From: Bacteroidota bacterium
GTDB taxonomy: Bacteria; Bacteroidota; Ignavibacteria; Kapaibacteriales; Kapaibacteriaceae
NCBI GenBank assembly: GCA_003488525.1
Contig: DNLG01000154.1
Coordinates: 2,038-11,806, forward strand
Direction: 5' to 3'
DNA: 9,769 nt
The notes beneath the pieces are model-generated. The model was not told the DNA's origin. It saw only the letters and a program-made list of their open reading frames with translations, and made no database searches. Shown here piece after piece: positions 1 through 7,082 of this stretch. Made by a program: the position numbers and the translations under genes. Position 1 is the first letter of the stretch; each line of letters opens with the position of its first letter.

Positions 1-1283
1 AAGGGCAGACTCAGGGCGGGAATCCCGGCGATATTGGCCGACACCGTAAAGTAGTCGCTCAACCACATGCTCACCGGGTCGCTCTTCTCTCCAAGCCGGA
101 ATGCCGTTGTCGGCGTTGTAGGCAGGGCAAAGGCATCGTACGATTCAAACGTGCGGTCGTAGGCCTGACGGATCAGACGGCGTGTCTGCTGCGCCTTGGT
201 ATAGTAGGCGTCGCCATAGCCCTTGGACAGCGAAAAGGTGCCGAGCATGATGCGCCGCTGAACCTCGGTTCCAAAGCCGGCCGAGCGTGAGGCTGTCGTG
301 ATATCTCCATCCTCGGCTTCGGCCCTGAGTCCGTAGCGCACACCGTCGAAACGCGCAAGATTGCTCGATGCCTCAGCCGTAGCCAGAATGAAGTACGTCG
401 GGATCCACAGTTCCGAGTGTGGCAGATCGACATCATCGACCGTTGCACCGAGTCCGACGAGACGCTCGCGGAACGCCGCGTAGGCCTCGACGATCTCGGG
501 GGCGCAGCCGTCGAGACGCGATAGCGGAAGGGCCGCAATACGCCGAGCACCCAGCTCTGCGGCTGGTTCGGCGGCATGGTGCACCGTGGTCGCATCCAGC
601 GGATCGTGTCCGTCGATAACCCGAAACACCTCCTGCATGTCATCGATCGTGTTGGAGAACAGACCGATCTGATCGAGCGACGACGCAAAGGCCACCAAGC
701 CATAGCGCGAAACACGTCCATAGGTGGGCTTCAGGCCATAGACACCGCAGAATGCTGCCGGCTGACGGATCGAACCGCCGGTGTCCGAGCCGAGTGCTAC
801 ATGGCACATACCGGATGCTACGGCAACGGCCGAGCCACCCGACGAGCCGCCCGGCACGCGCTCGTGATCGTACGAGTTGCGCACCGGACCGAAGGCCGAT
901 GTTTCGTTGGACGACCCCATGGCAAACTCGTCCATGTTGGTCTTGCCGATGAAGATCGCTCCGGCATCCGAGAGACGTTCAATGACAGTGGCGTTGTAGA
1001 GGGGACGGAATCCGTCGAGCATCTTCGAGGCGCAGGTAAGGGGCTGCCCTACCACGCTGATGTTGTCCTTGACAGCTACGATCAGACCCTCGAGCGGACG
1101 AGCAAGGCCGGCTGCAAAGCGCTCGTCGCTATTGGCAGCGTCGCTTCGAGTCCCCTCCGTGTTGACATGCAGAAATGCCCCGAGCCCTGCCTTGGCACTG
1201 ATCGTATCGAGAGCTTCGGCGCATCGCTCCGATGGGCTGGATCTGCCGTCGATGAATGATGAACGGTCGCTGCTGTAGATCAT
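1..1283 (-). CDS. gatA: Asp-tRNA(Asn)/Glu-tRNA(Gln) amidotransferase subunit A, 3'-truncated by window edge
   Basis: GatA is the amidase of the GatCAB complex. It frees ammonia from glutamine so that Glu-tRNA(Gln) or Asp-tRNA(Asn) can be amidated in the cytoplasm. Reading the minus strand from an ATG at 1283 gives about 427 open residues with an amidase-signature fold. The Ser-cisSer-Lys triad is visible: Lys72 in VAVKDNI, cis-Ser147 in PGGSSGGSA and nucleophile Ser171 in DTGGSIRQPA. GKTNMDEFAMGSSNE (about 113-127) is also typical of GatA rather than of other amidases. The family is about 470-490 residues long, so roughly the last 50 lie beyond base 1. The start overlaps the tatB-like stop by 4 bases (ATGA), which suggests translational coupling as the last visible gene of the operon. 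No strong ribosome binding site precedes it. gatB and gatC are not in the window. The identification is secure, and the truncation is an edge effect with no sign of gene damage. Confidence 0.96.
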   Translation of the reverse strand, partial: MIYSSDRSSFIDGRSSPSERCAEALDTISAKAGLGAFLHVNTEGTRSDAANSDERFAAGLARPLEGLIVAVKDNISVVGQPLTCASKMLDGFRPLYNATVIERLSDAGAIFIGKTNMDEFAMGSSNETSAFGPVRNSYDHERVPGGSSGGSAVAVASGMCHVALGSDTGGSIRQPAAFCGVYGLKPTYGRVSRYGLVAFASSLDQIGLFSNTIDDMQEVFRVIDGHDPLDATTVHHAAEPAAELGARRIAALPLSRLDGCAPEIVEAYAAFRERLVGLGATVDDVDLPHSELWIPTYFILATAEASSNLARFDGVRYGLRAEAEDGDITTASRSAGFGTEVQRRIMLGTFSLSKGYGDAYYTKAQQTRRLIRQAYDRTFESYDAFALPTTPTTAFRLGEKSDPVSMWLSDYFTVSANIAGIPALSLP

Positions 1284-1684
1284 GACTTCGGTTCCGTTTC
1301 AGGGGGCGCCTGTGGCGGCGCAATTGACGCATCTGGTCCGTCGTCGGGTCCGGCAGACTCGCCCTCAGATCCTTCTGCCACCGCACCGGTGGCCGGAGTG
1401 TCCATGGCAGCAGTTTCGGCCGGTGCAGAGCCATCGGTGCGAGAGACAGGCACTCCGCCTGCGGGCGGGCGGACCACTACACTGGGCGCGGTGTTGAGGG
1501 CTTCCCTCACGGCCGCGTCTGCCGAAATATCCCGTATCTGCTGCGTCAGATCCTCCTGTGCCTTTCGGAACTGTCGCAGACCCTTGCCCATCTGGCGGGC
1601 GAAGTCCGGCAGACTCTTTGGTCCGAACAGTACAAGGATCGCCAGAATGATGACGAGGAACTCCGCACCACCAACGTCAAACAT
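1280..1684 (-). CDS. tatB: Twin-arginine translocase subunit, TatB-like
   Basis: This is a 134-residue Tat component, probably working with TatA and TatC to move folded, cofactor-bearing proteins across the inner membrane. It starts MFDVGGAE, close to the classical TatB start MFDIGFSE. It has Glu8, a single transmembrane helix at about residues 7-20, and Gly21-Pro22 at the hinge, where TatA has Phe-Gly-Gly. An amphipathic basic helix follows (about 23-45, LPDFARQMGKGLRQFRKAQ). The remainder, about 60-134, is an acidic Ala/Pro/Glu-rich disordered tail, as in many TatB proteins. It lies 14 bases behind tatA and overlaps gatA by 4 bases. No clear ribosome binding site precedes its ATG. TatA and TatB are homologous, and lineages lacking true TatB use a second TatA, so the TatB assignment rests on the Gly-Pro hinge, Glu8 and the long tail. 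Confidence 0.85.
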   Translation of the reverse strand: MFDVGGAEFLVIILAILVLFGPKSLPDFARQMGKGLRQFRKAQEDLTQQIRDISADAAVREALNTAPSVVVRPPAGGVPVSRTDGSAPAETAAMDTPATGAVAEGSEGESAGPDDGPDASIAPPQAPPETEPKS

Positions 1685-1698
1685 CGCGTCGTTGTGAC

Positions 1699-1875
1699 TT
1701 ACTTCGACGGATTCTGTGGCGTGGATTGATCGTCGCCCTCGCCTGAGGCGGCCTTCTTGAACTCCTTCATTCCGGAGCCGAGACCCCGCATGAGTTCAGG
1801 GATCTTCTTGCCGCCGAACAGCAGAAGAAGAACAAGGACGATGATCGTGATCTCGAGTGGGCCTAACCTTCCCAT
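1699..1875 (-). CDS. tatA: Twin-arginine translocase subunit TatA
   Basis: A 58-residue TatA, the pore- or membrane-weakening component of the Tat pathway. It shows a short periplasmic N-terminus, a very hydrophobic helix (about 8-20, ending VLLLLFGG), the conserved Phe20-Gly21 hinge, an amphipathic helix ([18 protein letters not shown], about 25-42) and a short polar acidic tail. I chose the ATG at 1875 because AGGAG sits 6 bases upstream (minus strand, 1882-1886) and the protein then begins directly at the TatA domain. An upstream in-frame ATG at 1953 would add 26 residues unlike any Tat protein and would overlap the end of purQ. The 46 bases between purQ and tatA are one of the two largest gaps within the operon and could hold a secondary promoter, but none is convincing. 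The TatB-like gene follows after 14 bases. tatC is not in the window. Confidence 0.92.
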   Translation of the reverse strand: MGRLGPLEITIIVLVLLLLFGGKKIPELMRGLGSGMKEFKKAASGEGDDQSTPQNPSK

Positions 1876-1881
1876 CGGATG

Positions 1882-1886
1882 CTCCT
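1882..1886 (-). promoter_or_regulatory. Ribosome binding site of tatA (AGGAG)
   Basis: AGGAG on the minus strand lies 6 bases before the ATG at 1875. It decides the tatA start over the upstream ATG at 1953. It is one of the few clear Shine-Dalgarno sequences in this operon. Confidence 0.7.
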
Positions 1887-1921
1887 GAGTTATGGGTTTT
1901 GTCGTGAAGGACGTTGCAAAC

Positions 1922-2623
1922 TTACGCCATGCCAACGTTGCAATGGCGTGCAAGACTCAGGAACACCGTAAGGCCATCATCCGATCCGAGCAGAAGCTCG
2001 CAGGCCCGCTCGGGATGTGGCATGAGCCCCATGACATTTCGGGAGGCATTCGTCACCCCGGCAATGTTGTTGAGACTGCCGTTGGGATTCGCCTCATCAG
2101 TTGCCTGCCCGGCGGGTGTGACGTAGCGGTAGAGCACCTGGGCGGAATCCTCCAGCCCCTTGATCACGTCGGCCGAGGCCGTATAGCGCCCCTCTCCGTG
2201 CGCCACCGGTACGCGCAGAACCTGACCCGGCGAGCAGACGTTGGTGAACGGCGTATCGGTGTTCTCGACGCGCAGAAACACGTCCTTGCAGACAAACGAC
2301 AGGTTCTGATTACGGATCAGTGCACCCGGCAGGAGTCCGGCCTCGCACAGGATCTGAAAGCCATTGCAGATGCCGAAGACAAGTCCGCCGGCGTTGGCAA
2401 ACCGCACAACCTCGGTCATGATCGGCGAGAACCGCGCAATCGCGCCGGTGCGCAGATAGTCACCGTAGGAGAAGCCCCCTGGCAGAATGATCACGTCAAG
2501 CCCCGAGGGCAGGGCCGTGTCCTTATGCCACAGTGAATGCACCGTGTTGCCGGTCAGAGCCGAGGCATGGCGCGCATCGGCGTCGCAGTTCGACCCGGGA
2601 AAGGTCACCACGCCGATGTTCAT
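1922..2623 (-). CDS. purQ: Phosphoribosylformylglycinamidine synthase subunit PurQ (glutamine amidotransferase)
   Basis: PurQ is the glutaminase subunit of the three-part FGAM synthetase (PurLQS). It hydrolyses glutamine and passes ammonia to PurL in step four of de novo purine synthesis, in the cytoplasm. The 233-residue protein is a class I glutamine amidotransferase. It starts [16 protein letters not shown], and [11 protein letters not shown] (about 48-58) and the nucleophile elbow GICNGFQ with Cys86 follow. His203 and Glu205 in MPHPER complete the triad. The length matches stand-alone PurQ (about 220-235). The start overlaps the purS stop by 4 bases (ATGA), as expected for proteins made in a fixed ratio. 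The large subunit purL is not in the window and must lie elsewhere. Confidence 0.97.
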   Translation of the reverse strand: MNIGVVTFPGSNCDADARHASALTGNTVHSLWHKDTALPSGLDVIILPGGFSYGDYLRTGAIARFSPIMTEVVRFANAGGLVFGICNGFQILCEAGLLPGALIRNQNLSFVCKDVFLRVENTDTPFTNVCSPGQVLRVPVAHGEGRYTASADVIKGLEDSAQVLYRYVTPAGQATDEANPNGSLNNIAGVTNASRNVMGLMPHPERACELLLGSDDGLTVFLSLARHCNVGMA

Positions 2624-2892
2624 GCGGCCTCCACAGCAGCGGTCTCGTTGAGCGTGAAGTGGTAGTCTTCCATCACGGGATTGGTCAGCAGCTTGTCACA
2701 GGCCTCGCGCAACTGTGCCGACGCGGCCTCGGCATCCACAGCCTGGATGCTCAGCTCAATGTGCTTGCCGATGCGCACATCGCAGATCCCCGGCATGTGC
2801 AGCGAATGCAGGGCGTTTTCGACGGCTTTGCCCTGGACGTCGAGGATCGCCCGACGAAGGGTCACGGTAATGTTGGCGGTAAATGTTTTCAT
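2620..2892 (-). CDS. purS: Phosphoribosylformylglycinamidine synthase subunit PurS
   Basis: PurS is the small subunit that bridges PurQ and PurL in the FGAM synthetase complex. The 90-residue protein carries the family pattern: a beta strand ([12 protein letters not shown]), [13 protein letters not shown] (about 16-28), VRIGKHIEL (about 39-47) and [12 protein letters not shown] near the C-terminus. It ends in a short Ala-rich extension (NETAAVEAA), making it slightly longer than the usual 80-85 residues. I chose the ATG at 2892 because the fold starts there. An in-frame upstream start at 3021 would add 43 residues that run back across the end of pssA in another frame. Its TGA overlaps the purQ ATG. 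The gap to pssA is 34 bases. No strong ribosome binding site is seen. Confidence 0.94.
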   Translation of the reverse strand: MKTFTANITVTLRRAILDVQGKAVENALHSLHMPGICDVRIGKHIELSIQAVDAEAASAQLREACDKLLTNPVMEDYHFTLNETAAVEAA

Positions 2893-2926
2893 GGTCGTGC
2901 TTAAGGGGCTCTCTGGCCGGTAGGAT

Positions 2927-3688
2927 TTACATGGTGAATGGATCCGGATCTCCCTCGTCGATCGAGTCATCACGATCCGAGCGGTCTCTGACAAAGACAA
3001 CGGCGTGCCGCAGAGCACCACCGATCAGATAGAGCATCATGAACGGGAAGAGCGCGGCAAGCTTGGTGACAATGCACAGGACGAAGCCGGCGAAAAATAC
3101 GGAAAACACGATGGGGCGCTGGCGAAAGGCCTTCATCGACGGACGTGGCAAGTTGTCGTACTTGATCGTGCTGACCATGGCCAGCGCCGTGATGATCGAT
3201 ACAGCCGCCAGTGCATGAGGCTTCCACTCATCGGGTACCTCCGCGTGCCAGATGGCGATGTATGAGATGACCGTAAAGGCCCCGGCCGGGATGGGCATTC
3301 CGCGGAAGTACAGCTTGTCTTCCATGCTCGTTAGCTGGACGTTGAACCGTGCCAGACGCAGCACTCCGGCAAGGGCCGGCAGTGACGCCACAACCAGCGT
3401 CCACTGCGTATGCTGCCACGTGCTCGGGTACGTCACGTAGAGCAGAATGGTGGGCGCTACGCCAAAGGAGACCGCGTCACAGAGCGAATCGAGCTCCACA
3501 CCGAACTCCGACGTGCTGCGTGTCAGACGCGCCACAACTCCGTCGAGCGCATCGAACACTCCGGCCGTAACGATCAGCCAGATCGCATCGCTGAGGTGGC
3601 CTTCAAACGCCGCAACGATGGCGCTGATCCCGCAGAAGAGATTGGCCAGCGTGAAGAGATTCGGAATGACCGATCGGGTGACGCGCAT
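2927..3688 (-). CDS. pssA: CDP-diacylglycerol--serine O-phosphatidyltransferase
   Basis: This membrane enzyme joins CDP-diacylglycerol and L-serine to give phosphatidylserine and CMP, the substrate of the neighbouring Psd. The CDP-alcohol phosphatidyltransferase signature D-x2-D-G-x2-A-R-x8-G-x3-D-x3-D is intact. With the ATG at 3688 as residue 1, it spans Asp46, Asp49-Gly50, Ala53-Arg54, Gly63, Asp67 and Asp71. The protein (253 residues) begins MRVTRSVIPNLFTLANLFCG, a typical start for the type II PssA family. It has several hydrophobic helices and ends in a charged acidic tail (DRSDRDDSIDEGDPD). A GTG at 3736 would add 16 residues and overlap psd by 44 bases. It has an AAGGTGG-like sequence just 3 bases upstream, which is too close to be persuasive, so I prefer the ATG. 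The gap to psd is 4 bases, so the two steps are encoded in order. Confidence 0.95.
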   Translation of the reverse strand: MRVTRSVIPNLFTLANLFCGISAIVAAFEGHLSDAIWLIVTAGVFDALDGVVARLTRSTSEFGVELDSLCDAVSFGVAPTILLYVTYPSTWQHTQWTLVVASLPALAGVLRLARFNVQLTSMEDKLYFRGMPIPAGAFTVISYIAIWHAEVPDEWKPHALAAVSIITALAMVSTIKYDNLPRPSMKAFRQRPIVFSVFFAGFVLCIVTKLAALFPFMMLYLIGGALRHAVVFVRDRSDRDDSIDEGDPDPFTM

Positions 3689-3692
3689 CTGG

Positions 3693-4373
3693 TCAGTCGC
3701 CGTCTGATGAAAGTCTGGCAAGAATATGCCGTGCACTTACCACCTTGTCACCGGGCCGAACGCAGATCTCGCTTCCGGCCGGAACGACCACATCCATCCG
3801 CGAGCCGAACTTCATCATCCCGAAACGCTCTCCCACGCGGGCGGCGTCGCCCGGCTTGGTGTCGTAGACAATGCGCCGTGCCAGAAATCCGGTGATCTGC
3901 TGGAAGACGATCCTGCCATGCGGCGTGCGCAGCACGAACTGCGAGCGCTCGTTCTCTGAGCTGGATTTCGGATTGAACGCCATCAGGTATTTACCCGGAA
4001 TGTACTCGACCGATTCGATCGTTCCGGAAGCCGGATAGCGGTTGACGTGCAGGTTCACCGGTGAAAGGAAGATGCTGATCTGTGTGGCCGGCTGCCCAAG
4101 CAGCGGGTCGCGGTCCAGGGCAATGACGTTCACCACCTGACCGTCGGCCGGCGCCATGATCAGTCGCGAGTCGGCGGCGGCCTCCTTCAAAAGGGGGCGC
4201 TCGGCATCCCGAAAGAACCACAGAGTGAACGCCCCCAGACCCAGGCCGAGGAGCCCCGTGATGACGCTCAGGAAGCCGCTGAGCGCAACCTGAGAAAGCG
4301 CCACAAGGGCGGCACTTATCCCCAAAAGAATAAAGGCGTTGTCGTAACCGTACGGTGTGATGATTCTGAACAT
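3693..4373 (-). CDS. psd: Phosphatidylserine decarboxylase proenzyme
   Basis: Psd decarboxylates phosphatidylserine to phosphatidylethanolamine at the cytoplasmic membrane. The 226-residue protein belongs to the short PSD class and has two hydrophobic N-terminal helices (about 13-30 and 32-54). The catalytic triad is visible: Asp77 in APADG, His109 in VNLHVNR and Ser191 in MKFGSRMD. Self-cleavage between Gly190 and Ser191 would convert the serine into the pyruvoyl cofactor, leaving a beta chain of about 190 residues and an alpha chain of about 36. The gene is the first visible member of the minus-strand operon and sits back to back with dnaN across 92 bases. pssA follows after 4 bases. The ATG at 4373 fits the family start, though no close ribosome binding site precedes it. 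Confidence 0.95.
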   Translation of the reverse strand: MFRIITPYGYDNAFILLGISAALVALSQVALSGFLSVITGLLGLGLGAFTLWFFRDAERPLLKEAAADSRLIMAPADGQVVNVIALDRDPLLGQPATQISIFLSPVNLHVNRYPASGTIESVEYIPGKYLMAFNPKSSSENERSQFVLRTPHGRIVFQQITGFLARRIVYDTKPGDAARVGERFGMMKFGSRMDVVVPAGSEICVRPGDKVVSARHILARLSSDGD

Positions 4374-4380
4374 TTCTGCG

Positions 4381-4409
4381 TTGTCTGGTCCTCTGGAGGT
4401 TCGTAGATT
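4381..4409 (+). promoter_or_regulatory. Candidate promoter for dnaN (TTGTCT-N17-TAGATT)
   Basis: TTGTCT (4381-4386) and TAGATT (4404-4409) are separated by exactly 17 bases, each matching 4 of 6 consensus bases of a housekeeping sigma promoter. The same bases also read as TTG-N20-TAGATTCG, close to the Bacteroidota TTTG/TAnnTTTG pattern. The untranslated leader would be about 50 bases. It lies in the only intergenic region that could drive the dnaN-recF-gyrB cluster. Confidence 0.4.
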
Positions 4410-4416
4410 CGCCCGT

Positions 4417-4424
4417 CAAAAGTA
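4417..4424 (-). promoter_or_regulatory. Candidate -7 box for the psd operon (TACTTTTG)
   Basis: Read on the minus strand, TACTTTTG matches the Bacteroidota-type -7 element TAnnTTTG exactly. It ends 43 bases before the psd ATG. The matching -33 TTTG element is poor (CGTG or TCGT at the right distance), so this is only a candidate. Confidence 0.3.
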
Positions 4425-4465
4425 GCATTTTCGAGCCTCTCGGCACGATTTCTTTCGGAACCCCC

Positions 4466-5584
4466 ATGAAGTTCACCGTCGCACTGCCGGACCTGCAAAG
4501 GGCCCTGCAAAAGGTCCTCCCTGCCATTCCCGCCAAGAGCACGATCCCGGTCCTGGAACACCTGCTTGCCGAGCTCAACGGAAGCGAGCTGACCTTTACG
4601 GCAACCGATCAGGAGATCACGATCTCTCTGACGACAACCGTTGTTGGTGAGCGCGATGGCTCGCTGCTGATCCCGGCACGTCAGTTCAATGACCTGATCA
4701 AGGAACTCGGTTCATCCGGCTCGATCGAAGTAGCCGCCAACGACCGGAATCAGACGATCTCGCTTCGGACGCCGACGGGCTCCTACGAAATGAAGTCGCT
4801 TGATGCTGAAGAGTTCCCATCGATCCCTCCATTCCCGGAAGCACAGCTTGCGAGCCTCCGCAAGGAAGACATCATGCGCATGGCCAACAAGACCGTGTTT
4901 GCCGTGTCGACCGAGGAGTACCGTCCCAGCATGACGGGCGTGTTTTTCCAGTTCAAGGGCGACACGGTGACGGCCGTGGCCACAGATGGATTCCGGCTCT
5001 CCCGCGTGATCGTCGGTGCCGGTGATTCTCCGTTTCCGGACGGACTCGAGGCCATTGTGCCTTCACGCACGGTGGATCTTCTGCGTCGCATCGAAAGCGA
5101 CGTCACGATGGAGGTGTCACGAACGCACGCGCGCTTCAGCATCGGATCGATGACCATCACTACACGGGTGATCGACGAGAAGTACCCGCCGTATCAGAAC
5201 GTCATTCCGGCCGACAACGATAAGACGCTCATCGTGCACCAGCGTGAAGTGCTGAGCGCTATCAAACGCGTATCGCTGTTTGCGAACACCAACACCAAGC
5301 ACGTGCGTTTTGGTATCGAACCGACAACGCTATCAGTGCACTCCGAGGATGAGGATTCGGGCAGCAAGGGCACGGAGAATATTCCCTGCGAGTTCTCCGC
5401 TTCGGAGTTTGAGGTGGGCTTCAACTATCGCTACCTCGAAGAAGCGATCAAGAACATCAGCGCAGAAGATGATCCGGACCTTAACGTCAAGATGACATTC
5501 TCCTCGGCCGTGCGAGCAGTTCTGATAACGCCGGCCGCCGGCGACGACTCCCTGCTGATGCTGGTCATGCCGGTGAAGATCTGA
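4466..5584 (+). CDS. dnaN: DNA polymerase III subunit beta (sliding clamp)
   Basis: DnaN forms the dimeric ring that tethers the replicative polymerase to DNA. The 372-residue length is normal for the family (about 366-375). The protein shows the three repeated clamp domains. It begins MKFTVALPDLQRALQKVLPA, with AKSTIPVLEHLLAEL after it. Other clamp hallmarks are SMTGVFFQF and VATDGFRLS in domain 2, IDEKYPPYQNVIP at the domain 2/3 boundary, and the C-terminal LMLVMPVKI, equivalent to the end that lines the peptide-binding groove. The gene is first in the plus-strand replication cluster, and recF starts 11 bases after its stop. In many bacteria dnaA precedes dnaN, but here the psd operon diverges instead. 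The ribosome binding site is weak (GGAA followed by a run of C). Confidence 0.97.
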   Translation: MKFTVALPDLQRALQKVLPAIPAKSTIPVLEHLLAELNGSELTFTATDQEITISLTTTVVGERDGSLLIPARQFNDLIKELGSSGSIEVAANDRNQTISLRTPTGSYEMKSLDAEEFPSIPPFPEAQLASLRKEDIMRMANKTVFAVSTEEYRPSMTGVFFQFKGDTVTAVATDGFRLSRVIVGAGDSPFPDGLEAIVPSRTVDLLRRIESDVTMEVSRTHARFSIGSMTITTRVIDEKYPPYQNVIPADNDKTLIVHQREVLSAIKRVSLFANTNTKHVRFGIEPTTLSVHSEDEDSGSKGTENIPCEFSASEFEVGFNYRYLEEAIKNISAEDDPDLNVKMTFSSAVRAVLITPAAGDDSLLMLVMPVKI

Positions 5585-5595
5585 CGGGCATTGAT

Positions 5596-6783
5596 GTGGT
5601 GATCCGCAGCATTCATCTGCACAATGTCCGCAATCACGAACAGTCGGAACTTTCCTTCGTGCCGGATGTGAACATCCTTACCGGCGGTAACGGATCGGGG
5701 AAGACCTCTGTGCTCGAAGGCGTAAGTCTGTGTGCCATTGCCCGCAGCTTCGTGCCTGTGAACGATCATGCACTGATCCGCCACGGCGAAGAAACCTGTA
5801 CGGTGTCGGTGCATGCCGTGTCAGACTTGCAGAGCCCCTATCACGTGGGTGTGACGCTGCAGCGTGGCGTGCGCAAGCGCATCACAACGTCAACGCAGAC
5901 GTCGTGTTCGCCCCGTGACATTATCGGGACACTGCCGATCGTTGTTCTTTCGCCCGATCACAAGGCGATCACTATCGGAGCGCCGGCCGAACGACGCGCC
6001 TTCATCGATGCCGTGATGGCACAGGCACGTCGTCGGTATACGGAGCTTCTGTACGAACATCGTCGACTCTACAAGCACCGCGGAGCGATCCTTACGGCCA
6101 TCGCCGAGGGTCAGGCCCGCGAGCAGGATCTAGACCTTTGGACCGAGCAGTTCATCACCGTCAGCGCCGAGATCGTTGAGCGCCGGTGGCATTTCCTGAA
6201 GGAGATCACACCGCGCATCCGTTCGACCTACGCCTCGGTGTCAGGGGGCTCAGAAGAGGTCGACATTGTTTACCAACCGGACATTGCCGACCACATGCCG
6301 GATGTTGATGCTTCATCGGCGACGGCTGTTGCCGAAGCCTACCGCACGGTAGCCGGCAAGCTTCGTCGTCGTGAACTTGCTCGTCAGAGCACAATGTTCG
6401 GACCGCAGAAGGACGACGTGGCACTACTCATCAACGGCGGCCTCGTCAAGGAGACCGCCTCGCAGGGTCAGCACAAGTCTCTGCTGGTAGCTCTGAAGCT
6501 TGCCGAATCGACCATCCTGCAGGAGCACTGCAACGAGCGCCCCGTCGTTCTGCTCGACGATGTCTTCAGCGAGCTGGATGCCGACCGGTGCCGGCGCGTG
6601 CTGGACCATGTGATCTCAATGAACATGCAGTGTTTTGTGACCACGACCGACGGTCGACAAGTGCGCAGCGTGATCGACTCGGTCGACCGGTTGCCGCATC
6701 GCGACGTCAGCGTGCAGATGACGACGATCACCAATGGCGTTGTCACCGCCTCAGAGCGCTCCATAGCGAAGGAGGCGGCATGA
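5596..6783 (+). CDS. recF: DNA replication and repair protein RecF
   Basis: RecF is an SMC-like ATPase that works with RecO and RecR to load RecA at single-strand gaps and stalled forks. The protein (395 residues, somewhat longer than the usual 360-370) has Walker A GGNGSGKT at about residues 30-37, the ABC signature region TASQGQHKSLLVALKLAE from about 287, and Walker B PVVLLDDVFSELD from 316 with Asp321-Asp322. The C-terminal extension after the ATPase core (about 375-395) is rich in Thr, Val and Ser and poorly conserved. The start codon is GTG, with a second GTG immediately after it at 5599. No in-frame ATG exists nearby; the ATG at 5594 is out of frame and hits TGA within three codons. 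The stop overlaps the start of the DUF721 gene (ATGA). Confidence 0.96.
   Translation: MVIRSIHLHNVRNHEQSELSFVPDVNILTGGNGSGKTSVLEGVSLCAIARSFVPVNDHALIRHGEETCTVSVHAVSDLQSPYHVGVTLQRGVRKRITTSTQTSCSPRDIIGTLPIVVLSPDHKAITIGAPAERRAFIDAVMAQARRRYTELLYEHRRLYKHRGAILTAIAEGQAREQDLDLWTEQFITVSAEIVERRWHFLKEITPRIRSTYASVSGGSEEVDIVYQPDIADHMPDVDASSATAVAEAYRTVAGKLRRRELARQSTMFGPQKDDVALLINGGLVKETASQGQHKSLLVALKLAESTILQEHCNERPVVLLDDVFSELDADRCRRVLDHVISMNMQCFVTTTDGRQVRSVIDSVDRLPHRDVSVQMTTITNGVVTASERSIAKEAA
6769..6775 (+). promoter_or_regulatory. Ribosome binding site of the DUF721 gene (AAGGAGG)
   Basis: A full AAGGAGG lies inside the last codons of recF, 4 bases before the ATG at 6780. It is the strongest Shine-Dalgarno sequence in the window. 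It fixes the start of the small gene despite an open frame that extends further upstream. Confidence 0.75.
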
Positions 6784-7055
6784 ACGCCCTGGCCGACCTT
6801 CTGAAGAACTTCATTCATTCACGTCATCTCGATGGCGAACTCGATAAAGCACGCATCCCCAAGTATTGGGAAGAGGTTGTCGGCACGGCTCTGGCAGCCC
6901 GCACCGAGATCCGTTCCTTTGAAAGCGGAACGCTGCGTATTCACGTACCGGAAGCCCCCTGGCGAAGCGAACTGAACCTTCGACGGGATGAGCTTCGCCG
7001 ATCTATCAATCACCTGGCAGGAAAGGATCTCGTGCGCGAGATCATCTTCCGCTAA
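6780..7055 (+). CDS. DUF721 / DciA-like protein (short form)
   Basis: A 91-residue DUF721 family protein. The family's best-known member, DciA, loads the replicative helicase DnaB in bacteria lacking DnaC or DnaI. Visible family marks are Trp30 and Gly35 (YWEEVVGTALAARTEI), a hydrophobic strand after Gly50-Thr51-Leu52 (GTLRIHVPEAPW), Trp61 with Glu64-Leu65 (WRSELN), and the end INHLAGKDLVREIIFR. This covers only the compact KH-like N-terminal domain, without the long tail of proteobacterial DciA. Start choice rests on AAGGAGG and the 4-base overlap with recF. An open frame reaching back to 6588 is recF read out of frame. Position between recF and gyrB fits a replication role, but helicase loading has not been shown for such short forms, so I leave the symbol blank. 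Confidence 0.85.
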   Translation: MNALADLLKNFIHSRHLDGELDKARIPKYWEEVVGTALAARTEIRSFESGTLRIHVPEAPWRSELNLRRDELRRSINHLAGKDLVREIIFR

Positions 7056-7082
7056 GAACACCGAACATTACGGAGAGTCAAC

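Noticed and set aside
576..1259. Long plus-strand open frame (227 codons) opposite gatA
   Set aside because: It is antisense to a clear GatA with an intact catalytic triad, and the predicted protein has no recognisable motif. It is a by-product of GC-rich coding sequence.
1876..1953. Longer N-terminus for tatA starting at 1953
   Set aside because: The extra 26 residues do not look like Tat sequence and overlap purQ. The ATG at 1875 has AGGAG 6 bases upstream.
1892..2536. Long plus-strand open frame (214 codons) opposite purQ
   Set aside because: It is antisense to an intact PurQ, shows no protein family features and has no plausible promoter.
2893..3021. Longer N-terminus for purS starting at 3021
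   Set aside because: The extension reads back through the end of pssA in another frame. The PurS fold begins at 2892.
3689..3736. GTG start of pssA at 3736
   Set aside because: It would overlap psd by 44 bases and adds residues not expected before MRVTRSVIPN. It cannot be fully excluded, as an AAGGTGG-like sequence lies just upstream.
4316..4324. oriC at the psd/dnaN junction
   Set aside because: Only one near-match to a DnaA box (TTATCCCCA) was found. There is no cluster and no AT-rich unwinding region.
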